In this document: positions 40,855 through 48,380 of the stretch, in pieces
Position numbering within the stretch: position 1 is the first letter of the stretch
Layout: the number at the start of each line of letters is the position of its first letter
Origin: Bacillota bacterium
GTDB lineage: Bacteria; Bacillota; Clostridia; Christensenellales; Aristaeellaceae
Reading direction: 5' to 3'
Length of the DNA: 64,000 nucleotides
Assembly: GCA_023444095.1 (NCBI GenBank)
Contig: JAEZRP010000037.1
Location: 27,645 to 91,644 of the forward strand
The notes under the pieces: generated by a model
Told to the model about the DNA's origin: nothing
Databases searched by the model: none
Seen by the model: the letters and a program-made list of their open reading frames with translations, nothing else
Program-made: the position numbers and the translations under genes

Positions 40855-41420
40855 TGCGCAGCAAGAGAAACGACCCCCGCGTCGCGTTGAAATTGTTCCT
40901 GTATTTTTTCCGGATCGGCTGGTTCACGTTCGGCGGCGGATTCAGCATCATCGCACAAATGCAGAAGGACTTTGTGGAAAAGAAAAAGCTGATCTCCGAT
41001 GCCGACCTTTTAGACCAGACATCGGTCGGGCGCTCTCTTCCGGGACTCATGATCGCAAACGTCAGCTACCTGTTCGGCGTCTCCTTGGGTGGTCCGGTTG
41101 CGGGCATCGCGTCGATTTTCGGGATCATGCTCCCGCCCATCCTCATGCTCTCCGTGGTGACGCTCTTCTACACCGCCTTCCACGACAACGTATACGTCGC
41201 CCGAGCGCTGGTCGGCGTGCGCGCGGCGGTCGTGCCCATCATCGGCATGGCGGCCTTGAAGCTCAGAAAGGGCGCGCTCAGGGACGCCGTCTCATGGGCG
41301 CTGTTCGGCGCGGCGGTCGCGCTCTCCGTGTTCACCGGCGTCGGGATCGTCTACGTCATCCTCGGCGGCGCGGTCTTGGGAATCGTCATCTCGGAGGTGC
41401 GCGCGCGTGGTCTATCTTGA
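40854..41420 (+). CDS. chrA: Chromate transporter, N-terminal-half type
   Basis: Half-size CHR membrane protein of 188 residues with five or six helices and the family motif FFRIGWFTFGGGFSIIAQMQKDFVEKKKLI, then DLLDQTSVGRSLPGLMIANVSYL. It works as a heterodimer with the next gene. Chromate export is the family name; the true substrate is unknown. No Shine-Dalgarno precedes the ATG at 40854, and a TTG at 40887 is a possible alternative. Confidence 0.87.
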   Translation: MRSKRNDPRVALKLFLYFFRIGWFTFGGGFSIIAQMQKDFVEKKKLISDADLLDQTSVGRSLPGLMIANVSYLFGVSLGGPVAGIASIFGIMLPPILMLSVVTLFYTAFHDNVYVARALVGVRAAVVPIIGMAALKLRKGALRDAVSWALFGAAVALSVFTGVGIVYVILGGAVLGIVISEVRARGLS

Positions 41421-41922
41421 GCTTTTTCTGGCGTTTGTCAAAATTGGGTTCACGAGCTTCGGCGGCGCGACGATGGTGCCTCTCATCAACGCGGAGATGC
41501 TCTCTCACGGCTGGATGAAGCTTGCGGAGGTCGCGGACATCGTCGCCATCGCGGAGATGACGCCGGGCCCTCTCGGCACCAACTGCGCAACGTTCGCGGG
41601 CATGCGCGTGGCGGGCGTGCTCGGCGCGATCTCGGCAAACTTCGGCGTGCTCATGCCGTCTTTCACGCTTACCGTGCTCGTCGGCTATTTCATGAGCCGC
41701 TTCCGCGAGTCCCGGCTCATGGAGGGCGCGCTCACCGGCATCCGCCCCGTCTGCCTGGGGCTCGTCGTCTCCGTCATGCTCTCCATGGGCGCGGAGAACT
41801 ACGTGAACTGGCAGCCGATCGCGATCGGCGCGATCATCGCCCTCCTCCTCTGGAAGGCCAAGCTCTCCGTCCCCGTCGCCATGCTCGTCGCGGCCGTCCT
41901 CGGCCTCGCCATCGTGCGCTAG
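41407..41922 (+). CDS. Chromate transporter, C-terminal-half type
   Basis: Partner half-size CHR protein, 171 residues, with FLAFVKIGFTSFGGATMVPLIN, then DIVAIAEMTPGPLGTNCATFAG. The GTG at 41407 overlaps the previous gene by 14 bases and has GGAGGT seven bases upstream, so the two halves are made together. Full-length ChrA contains both halves in one chain. Confidence 0.87.
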   Translation: MVYLELFLAFVKIGFTSFGGATMVPLINAEMLSHGWMKLAEVADIVAIAEMTPGPLGTNCATFAGMRVAGVLGAISANFGVLMPSFTLTVLVGYFMSRFRESRLMEGALTGIRPVCLGLVVSVMLSMGAENYVNWQPIAIGAIIALLLWKAKLSVPVAMLVAAVLGLAIVR

Positions 41923-41924
41923 GG

Positions 41925-42172
41925 AAGCGAGGGGAATGGGACCGCCCCGGATCCCGCCCAAGGAACCAGTCCTTGTGAACTCCCATCGAAATCGTCCGTC
42001 CGGGCACAGCCCCGGACGGACGATTCCGCGTCATCGATGCTCCGGGGTGGACTCCCGGAGCATCGACTGACAATGGATAGAATTTGCAAGGGCGCCAGCC
42101 CTTGGAGATTGATTGCCGCTGGCAAACCAAGTGATTCGCGCCGCTAGGGGGCAGCGCCCCCCGCTTCCCGTC
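41925..42172 (+). repeat. Dispersed palindromic element, copy 8 (between chrA pair and pbp2)
   Basis: This is one of the most complete copies. Module C at 41991-42024 has a perfect 14-bp stem (ATCGTCCGTCCGGG). A second perfect 13-bp stem (TCGATGCTCCGGG) lies at 42034-42066. A CAAGGGC-GCCA-GCCCTTG stem follows near 42089-42106 and a GGGGGC-AGC-GCCCCC stem near 42148. It lies between convergent genes in plus orientation. Confidence 0.78.
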
Positions 42173-42174
42173 CC

Positions 42175-43575
42175 TCACTCCAGCGCCTTCGCGAGCGCCT
42201 TCGCGGCGATGGGCGCGGCCTGGGAGCCGCCCGCGCCGGCCTCCTCGATGACGACGGAGATGGCGTAGGGATGGCTGTCGTCGTAGACGAAGCCGGCGTA
42301 CCAGGCGTTCGTCTGGACGGTCTTGTCGTTGCTGATTTCGGCAGAGCCGGTCTTGCCGCATACGGTGTAGCCGGAGATGGCGGCCTTCGTGGCGGTGCCG
42401 GAGGTGACGGCCTCGCGCATGTAGGCGGCGATGGTCCCGGCGACCTCGGGCGCCATGACCCGGCGGTAGGTCTCGGCCTCGCTGGTCTCGACGACCGCGC
42501 CGGAGGAGGAAGTGACCTGACGGATGAGATACGGCTTCATCATCACCCCGCCGTTCGCGACGGAGGCGGCAATCATGGCCATGTGAAGCGGCGTGACCAA
42601 AACGGTGCCCTGGCCAACGCCCGCCCAGACGAGGTCCGCGTCGGACTGCATGGAGGTCGGGAACTTCGAGTTGTAGACGATCACATCTGCGAACTTGAAG
42701 TTCTCGTTGAACCCGAATGTCTCGGCGGTGGCGCGCAGCCTGTCCCCGCCGAGCTGATAGGCCAGCTTTCCGAAGGTCACGTTGCACGACTTGGCGAATG
42801 CCGTCTCAAGGTCGATCGTCCCGTGGGCGGTGTTGCCCGCGCAGTTGACCTTGCTGTTTCCGAACTCCCAGATCGCGGCGCACTTGAAGGTCTGGTAGAC
42901 GACCGAAGGATCGTTCATGAGCGCGGAGGTCAACGTCACGATCTTGAAGACCGAGCCCGGCGTATAGAGGCCCTGCAGGCAGCGGTTGAGATACGCCGTG
43001 TCCTCGACGTCGGCGGATTCCTGCCGGTTCAGGATCGCGTTCGGGTCGTAGTCGGGCTTGGAGACCATGGCGAGGATTTCGCCCGTCCGGTAATTGAGGA
43101 TGCACACGGCGCCCTTGTAGCCTTCCGGGAAGATGGACGAGACGTAGGCCTGCAGCTCCGCGTCGATGGTGAGTTGGACGGACGAGCCCGTGTGCTGAGA
43201 GCCGGAAACAAGCTCCGAGAGCCGCCCGGCAAGGGAAGTCGATATGTCCATGAGCGTAGAAGAATGGAAGGTCTCGACGCCCGTTCCAGACATGCCGCGC
43301 ACGTCCCCCACGGTCTGAGAGAGCGCCCGACGCGCCCGCTCGTTGGAGAGGTAGACCCGATTTCCTTCCTCGTCGGTGGTCGCAAGCACCATGCCGTCCC
43401 TGTCGGTAATGTCGCCGCGCAGAGAGTTCGAGGCGGAATTGCGCGTGTTGTAGGAGGTCGCGGCCCATGTCGAACCCTGGGTATAGACCGTCAGCGCGTA
43501 GCCCGCGCACAGAACGACGAACGCCAGAATGACCAGCGTCCCGATGACGCGCATGTTGCGCCTGAGTTCCTTCAC
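42175..43575 (-). CDS. Penicillin-binding protein 2 (class B transpeptidase)
   Basis: Peptidoglycan transpeptidase of 466 residues with one N-terminal membrane anchor, a short pedestal (GDITDRDGMVLA) and a transpeptidase domain. The three active-site motifs are seen: SVFK within LYTPGSVFKIV, SCN in FAKSCNVTF, and KTG in VCGKTGSAE. Its place directly behind a FtsW/RodA-type gene and an FHA gene matches the mycobacterial and clostridial pbpA arrangement for elongation or division. The ATG overlaps the ftsW stop by four bases. Confidence 0.93.
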   Translation of the reverse strand: MKELRRNMRVIGTLVILAFVVLCAGYALTVYTQGSTWAATSYNTRNSASNSLRGDITDRDGMVLATTDEEGNRVYLSNERARRALSQTVGDVRGMSGTGVETFHSSTLMDISTSLAGRLSELVSGSQHTGSSVQLTIDAELQAYVSSIFPEGYKGAVCILNYRTGEILAMVSKPDYDPNAILNRQESADVEDTAYLNRCLQGLYTPGSVFKIVTLTSALMNDPSVVYQTFKCAAIWEFGNSKVNCAGNTAHGTIDLETAFAKSCNVTFGKLAYQLGGDRLRATAETFGFNENFKFADVIVYNSKFPTSMQSDADLVWAGVGQGTVLVTPLHMAMIAASVANGGVMMKPYLIRQVTSSSGAVVETSEAETYRRVMAPEVAGTIAAYMREAVTSGTATKAAISGYTVCGKTGSAEISNDKTVQTNAWYAGFVYDDSHPYAISVVIEEAGAGGSQAAPIAAKALAKALE

Positions 43576-44873
43576 AGATCCGCCTCCTCCCGAAGCTCGA
43601 TCAGCTCAATGTCCCGCGCCTCGTCCTGCGCGTTCATGGACGAGATGCCGACCAGCACCCCGACTGCGAAGAACGTCGAGACGAGCGACGATCCTCCCGC
43701 TGAGATGAGCGGCAGCGTCACGCCCGTTAAGGGCAGAAGCTTCGTGTTCCCGCCCACGATCAGCATGGTCTGGAGCCCCAGCATCGCCACGATCCCGAAC
43801 GCGCCGAGGGAATGAAAGCTCGTGCGCGCGTTCATGGCCGCGATCATGCCGCGCATGATGATGAGCACGTAGACGATGAGCACGCATACCGAGAAGATCA
43901 GCCCGAATTCCTCCGTGAGCGCCGCGAAGATGAAGTCCGAGTGGTAGAGCGGGATGCTGCGGGGCGAGCCGAGTCCGAGCCCCATGCCGAACAGTCCGCC
44001 CGAGCCGATGGCGATGAGCGCCTGCACGATTTGGTAGCCCGCCTTCTCATAGTAAGCCCAGGGATCCCTCCAGATGGCGACGCGGTCGCGCACGTACTCG
44101 AACACATTGTAGGCGATTACCGCCGCGCCCGCGCCCATGCCGAGCCCCGCGAGCGTCACAAGCCCGTTCGATGTCGCCACAAAGAACATCGCCACGGTGG
44201 TGAGAAAGTAGAGAAGCAGCGCGCCGAGGTCCCGCTGGGAAAGGAGGATCGCACAGCAGGCCGCCGCGAAGCCGAGCGTCGGCAGACACCGCGCGAAGCG
44301 GGGCCGGTTCGAAAAACCGGAGGCCAGCGCGAGGATAAACACGGGCTTCATGAATTCCGACGGCTGCAGCGAGATCCTCCCGCCAAACAGCTTCACCCAG
44401 TTGCGGGCGCCGCCCTGCCAGCCGCCCAGCACCCACGGCGTCAGAAGCGCCAGGAGGCACAGCGCCATGAGCCAGGGCGTGAACTTCTTCCAATGCCGAA
44501 AGGCACGGATGCCGAACGCGCCGATGAACAGCGCGACAACCCCGAAGCAGGCGTACTGCGCCTGCGTGCGCGGGGTAACGGCGGCGCGCGCGATGTCCTG
44601 AAGGGTCAATATGCCCACCGAGCACAGGAGCAGCGCCATGATGACGATCGCGCGGTCGACGGGCCAGACGCGCACGATGACGGTCGAGACAAACCACGTC
44701 GCGGCCGGCAGCGCCACGGCCAGAATCAGCGCCTGTACGTCCAGCGGGCTTTTTTTGAACGCGAGAAGAAGCCCCGCGGCGAACTGGAAGATCATCACCG
44801 CCGAGAGCAAGAGCCGCGTGTTCGAGCGCATCAGCGCCTTTTTGAGTTTTTGAACGTCTGAATTTTTTCGCAT
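43572..44873 (-). CDS. FtsW/RodA/SpoVE family peptidoglycan glycosyltransferase
   Basis: SEDS-family polymerase of lipid II with about ten membrane helices, 433 residues. Signatures are RISLQPSEFMKPVFILA, LLSQRDLGALLLYFLTTVAMFFVATSN with the catalytic aspartate, and GVTLPLISAGGSSLVSTFFAVGVLVGIS. Whether it serves division, elongation or sporulation cannot be settled by sequence. It partners the transpeptidase encoded next. Confidence 0.94.
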   Translation of the reverse strand: MRKNSDVQKLKKALMRSNTRLLLSAVMIFQFAAGLLLAFKKSPLDVQALILAVALPAATWFVSTVIVRVWPVDRAIVIMALLLCSVGILTLQDIARAAVTPRTQAQYACFGVVALFIGAFGIRAFRHWKKFTPWLMALCLLALLTPWVLGGWQGGARNWVKLFGGRISLQPSEFMKPVFILALASGFSNRPRFARCLPTLGFAAACCAILLSQRDLGALLLYFLTTVAMFFVATSNGLVTLAGLGMGAGAAVIAYNVFEYVRDRVAIWRDPWAYYEKAGYQIVQALIAIGSGGLFGMGLGLGSPRSIPLYHSDFIFAALTEEFGLIFSVCVLIVYVLIIMRGMIAAMNARTSFHSLGAFGIVAMLGLQTMLIVGGNTKLLPLTGVTLPLISAGGSSLVSTFFAVGVLVGISSMNAQDEARDIELIELREEADL

Positions 44874-44879
44874 GCTTCC

Positions 44880-45623
44880 TCAAATGTCGAAAAGGTCGTC
44901 GTCGGACGCCTTCGCGCGGCGCTTCTTTTTGGGCGCATCCCAATCGTCCGGCGGATCGTCGCCGCGCACGTCCCGCTCCCGCCGCGCAAACGCGTCGTCC
45001 CAGGAATCGAACACCTCATCCGGCTCATCCGACCGCGCACGCCTGCGGAGCGGTCTTTCGTCCCGCATGTCGAACGCGTCGTCCGGCGCGGCGGGCTTCG
45101 CCTGGCGTGCGGAACCTTCCGGCGCCACGTCGAAGATATCTGCGCGCGGGTCGCGTCCGGGCGAGGCCTGTCCGTCCAACAATACGAGCATCAGCTCGAC
45201 CTTCCCGAACGTCACGCGGTCGCCGTCCCCGAGCACCGCCTCGCGTTTCGCCGCGCCCGCGCCGTCGAACATCCGCGCGCGCCCCTGCGCCCGCACGCGA
45301 AGGCCCGCCTCCGTGCGCTCGAAAAACGCGTGCGCGCGCCGCACCGACGCGGAGCGGACGCGCACGTCCGCCTTGCGGGACGAACCGACCAACCCCTCCC
45401 CGATCACGGGATAGCGCATGCCCTCGCGCGCGCGGCGGCCGTCCCCCGCCACGACGAGGAACTCCCCGCAGAGTCCCGTCTCGGGCGCGAGCCGACGGAG
45501 CGCGTTCGCCCGCCGGGAATCCACGACCGAAATCTTCCACGCCCGCGCGACGATGAGCGCCATGATCGCCGCGAAAAAGTAGCGCATCGCGAGCGCCACG
45601 AGTTCGTAAAGGTCGCCGTTCAT
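44880..45623 (-). CDS. FHA domain membrane protein (FhaB-like)
   Basis: A 247-residue protein with a membrane helix at residues 9-27 (LAMRYFFAAIMALIVARAW), an FHA phosphothreonine-binding domain at about 70-150 (IGEGLVGSSRKADVRVRS, ARMFDG, LGDGDRVTFGKVELMLV) and a charged, probably disordered C-terminus. In Actinobacteria and Clostridia such proteins link Ser/Thr kinase signals to the cell-wall operon they head. The start MNGDLYEL at 45623 has GGAGGAGC upstream. Confidence 0.88.
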   Translation of the reverse strand: MNGDLYELVALAMRYFFAAIMALIVARAWKISVVDSRRANALRRLAPETGLCGEFLVVAGDGRRAREGMRYPVIGEGLVGSSRKADVRVRSASVRRAHAFFERTEAGLRVRAQGRARMFDGAGAAKREAVLGDGDRVTFGKVELMLVLLDGQASPGRDPRADIFDVAPEGSARQAKPAAPDDAFDMRDERPLRRRARSDEPDEVFDSWDDAFARRERDVRGDDPPDDWDAPKKKRRAKASDDDLFDI

Positions 45624-45674
45624 TGCTCCTCCATACCGTCCGATCCTTCGACGATTCGAGAATATCATAAGTTC

Positions 45675-45680
45675 ATTATA
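45675..45680 (-). promoter_or_regulatory. -10 box for the FHA-ftsW-pbp2 operon
   Basis: TATAAT on the minus strand about 50 bp before the ATG; a TTGTTT lies 19 bp upstream as a poor -35. Confidence 0.42.
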
Positions 45681-45705
45681 TTCGTGTTACCCGCTTCCAA
45701 AACAA

Positions 45706-45738
45706 GGATTCGGCATGCATCGAAACATGTGCGAATCC
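45706..45738. other. Hairpin in the divergent FHA/TSUP intergenic region
   Basis: GGATTCGGCATG and CATGTGCGAATCC can pair over about 12 bp with one bulge around an 8-base loop. There is no T tract. It could be an operator shared by both promoters. Confidence 0.35.
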
Positions 45739-45790
45739 CGTGCACACGCGAAATTTGTCATATTTCATGAGTGAAAACGACATACGCCTC

Positions 45791-45799
45791 TGGTATAAT
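45791..45799 (+). promoter_or_regulatory. Extended -10 promoter of the TSUP gene
   Basis: TGGTATAAT at 45791-45799, about 22 bp before the chosen ATG; no clear -35. Confidence 0.55.
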
Positions 45800-45820
45800 C
45801 ACGTCGGGAGTGATGTCATC

Positions 45821-46594
45821 ATGCTCGATTGGCTCAGCCCTCTCGGCTGGCAAATGTATGCCCTCGTTTTACCCATGGTGTTTTTGGCGGCTGTCGTGGA
45901 TTCCATCGGCGGAGGCGGGGGACTCATTTCCCTCCCGTCGTATACGCTGGCCGGGCTCTCATATGATGATGCGTCGGGGACGAACAAGTTCTCGGCGATG
46001 TTCGGGACGCTGGCGGCCACCATCCGCTACTTCCGAAGCGGCAAGCTCATGGTCGTCCCGTCCTTGGCGGCGGCGGTCATGGCGCTTCCGGGTTCGTATC
46101 TCGGGACGAAGCTCGCGATGGCGGTCGGGAACGAGAAGATGACGATCTTCATGCTGTTCGCCCTCCCGGCGGTCGCGGCGGCGGTGATCTTCAAAAAAAA
46201 GACGCCGACCGCGCCCAAGCCCATGACGAAGCTCCGGATTGCGGCGTGCGCCCTGATCGGGCTCATCGTCGGGGCGTACGACGGCTTCTTCGGCCCGGGG
46301 ACAGGCACCTTCCTCATCATCCTGTTCACCTGGGTGGCGGGGATGGACATCGTGACGGCTGCGGGCACGGCCAAGCCTGTCAACCTCGCGAGCAACCTCT
46401 CCTCGCTCATCACGCGCATTGCGGCCGGGCAGGTGCTTTTCACCCTCGCGATCCCGGCGATGTGCCTCTCGATCGTGGGCGGCTACATCGGCGCGAAGCT
46501 CGCCGTTCTGCGCGGCGCGCGCTTCATCCGCTTTGTGATGGTTTTCGTGCTTCTGCTGATCATTGTCAAGCTTGCCATTGATTTCTTGACCTGA
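45821..46594 (+). CDS. TSUP family transporter (TauE/SafE)
   Basis: A 257-residue permease with eight hydrophobic segments and both TSUP half-signatures: FLAAVVDSIGGGGGLISLPSYTLAGLSYDDASGTNK, and AYDGFFGPGTGTFLIILFTWVAG. The family moves sulfur compounds or other anions. The ATG at 45821 has GGGAGTGA upstream and lies just after the promoter, so the longer in-frame reading to 45740 is rejected. Confidence 0.88.
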   Translation: MLDWLSPLGWQMYALVLPMVFLAAVVDSIGGGGGLISLPSYTLAGLSYDDASGTNKFSAMFGTLAATIRYFRSGKLMVVPSLAAAVMALPGSYLGTKLAMAVGNEKMTIFMLFALPAVAAAVIFKKKTPTAPKPMTKLRIAACALIGLIVGAYDGFFGPGTGTFLIILFTWVAGMDIVTAAGTAKPVNLASNLSSLITRIAAGQVLFTLAIPAMCLSIVGGYIGAKLAVLRGARFIRFVMVFVLLLIIVKLAIDFLT

Positions 46595-46648
46595 TGAGCG
46601 AACCATTGCGGGGCGCGCGCCGTCAAACGTTTGTCAAGGAGGACTCTT

Positions 46649-48376
46649 ATGACTCGCAAACGACGCGTTTTATGGTTTTTTGTCGCTCTCATGATCGCGT
46701 TCACTCCCGCCGCGCTTCCCGGAGGCATCTTCGCCTCAGCGACTGGCGGGGACGAGATTCCCACATCTTCCATCTCTGACAACGGAATCATCCGCGTGTA
46801 CCTGAAATCCCTCGGCGATCCGCAGTCCTTGCTTCTGACCCTCGCGGGCGAGTACGTCGTCGGCGCAACCGGCGCGTTCCGCTTCGAGCGCGGCACGCAG
46901 GTGGCCGTGACGGCGGCTGACGGAACCATCTACCTCTCCGTGGGCGGACTGACCCTTGACATGGGCGCGGAGTTCACCCTCACCCGCTGCAAGACCGCGG
47001 ATGGCGCGGAAAACGGTATTTACATCTACGAATCCGAACGGGATGCGCTCTTCGAGGGCGACCTCAAACTCTCGTGCGACGCAAGCTCTCTCGTGCCCAT
47101 CCTGTCCATCGGTGTGGAGGACTACCTTTGCGGCGTGGTCGCCTATGAGATGAGCGACTCCTTTCCCATCGAGGCGCTGAAGGCGCAGGCGGTTGCCGCG
47201 CGCACCTATGCCATGAACCGCAAATCCGGGCGGACGGGCTCTTCCTACGACGTGGTCGATACCACCGCCGACCAGGTCTACAAGGGGCTTGTCGCGGACT
47301 ACGCGAACGTCATCGCGGCCGTCGAGGCGACGGCGGGCGTCGTCGGCAGCTACAAGGGCGGATACGCCTCCTGCTATTACACGGCCTCGAACGGCGGCCA
47401 GATCGCCACGCCGGGCCAGATCTGGGGCGGGGACGGCGACTACGGTTACATCGAACAGAAGGACGACCCCTACGACGTCGAGAACCCCAGAAGCCTCGTC
47501 AATTCCTACGCCGTACCCGAATCCTACGACCCCGCGAACGGACTTTATCGGATGCTTGACGCACGGCTTTCCAAATCCGGGCATGCCGACCTTCGCATCG
47601 ATTCCATCGCAGGCATCGTCCTCTCCGACCCGAAGTTCGAGGGGAGCCTCATGAATCGGTCGATGGACTTTACGCTGAACCTCTCGGCCCGCGACCCGGG
47701 CTGGGTGCCGGTCGCGTACGACGGGGAGATGCTGCTCGGCTGGGCGATGGGCTACGCGCTCATCGACGGCGTCTGGTACGAACGGGGGATCAAGGACTGG
47801 GAGCCGCTTCCCGAAACCGTCACCATTTCGCTCTCGGTTTACGACGATCTGAAGGACTCTCTCGCGCTCGGGCTCAACAAGACGGACTACGAGATCGCGA
47901 CGGCGGTCCGGAAGGACGCGGGCTGGTCGATCGAGTTCCGCCGCTTCGGCCACGGCGTGGGCATGAGTCAGCGCGGCGCGCAGTGGATGGCGGGCGAGTA
48001 CGGCAAGGGCTACGTCGAGATCCTGAACTTCTACTACCCGAACATGCAGCTCGGGAAGATCGCGTGGGATTCGCCCGCGCTGCCCGCGTTTGACGCGCTC
48101 CCTGCGGCGGTTGCGGCGGAGCAACTGCTCATCCCCCCGGTGGAAGCGGAACTCCCCGCGCTCTCTGCGGGCGAGTTCTACGCGAACGTGCTCCTTTCTG
48201 ACAGCAAATCGCGGCTCAACGTCAGAAGCGCGCCCTCGACCGACGCCGCCGTCGTCGCGAAGCTCGACCCCGGCTATCGGCTGATCGTGGTGGAACTGCT
48301 GACGGATAATTGGGCGAAGGTCAAGACGGCGGCCTTCTCCGGATACGTCAAGACGGACTACATACAGGCGGAATAG
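46649..48376 (+). CDS. Secreted SpoIID/LytB domain protein with a C-terminal SH3 domain
   Basis: A 575-residue exported protein. It has a signal peptide (RRVLWFFVALMIAFTPAALP), a region of beta repeats, then a SpoIID/LytB domain from about residue 145 (YLCGVVAYEMSDSFPIEALKAQAVAARTYAM) with RRFGHGVGMSQRGAQWMA near residue 435. The last 65 residues (SRLNVRSAPSTDAAVVAKL) are a bacterial SH3 domain. SpoIID-type enzymes are lytic transglycosylases acting on denuded glycan; this larger relative probably acts on vegetative or spore wall. AAGGAGG precedes the ATG. Confidence 0.88.
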   Translation: MTRKRRVLWFFVALMIAFTPAALPGGIFASATGGDEIPTSSISDNGIIRVYLKSLGDPQSLLLTLAGEYVVGATGAFRFERGTQVAVTAADGTIYLSVGGLTLDMGAEFTLTRCKTADGAENGIYIYESERDALFEGDLKLSCDASSLVPILSIGVEDYLCGVVAYEMSDSFPIEALKAQAVAARTYAMNRKSGRTGSSYDVVDTTADQVYKGLVADYANVIAAVEATAGVVGSYKGGYASCYYTASNGGQIATPGQIWGGDGDYGYIEQKDDPYDVENPRSLVNSYAVPESYDPANGLYRMLDARLSKSGHADLRIDSIAGIVLSDPKFEGSLMNRSMDFTLNLSARDPGWVPVAYDGEMLLGWAMGYALIDGVWYERGIKDWEPLPETVTISLSVYDDLKDSLALGLNKTDYEIATAVRKDAGWSIEFRRFGHGVGMSQRGAQWMAGEYGKGYVEILNFYYPNMQLGKIAWDSPALPAFDALPAAVAAEQLLIPPVEAELPALSAGEFYANVLLSDSKSRLNVRSAPSTDAAVVAKLDPGYRLIVVELLTDNWAKVKTAAFSGYVKTDYIQAE

Positions 48377-48380
48377 CCCC

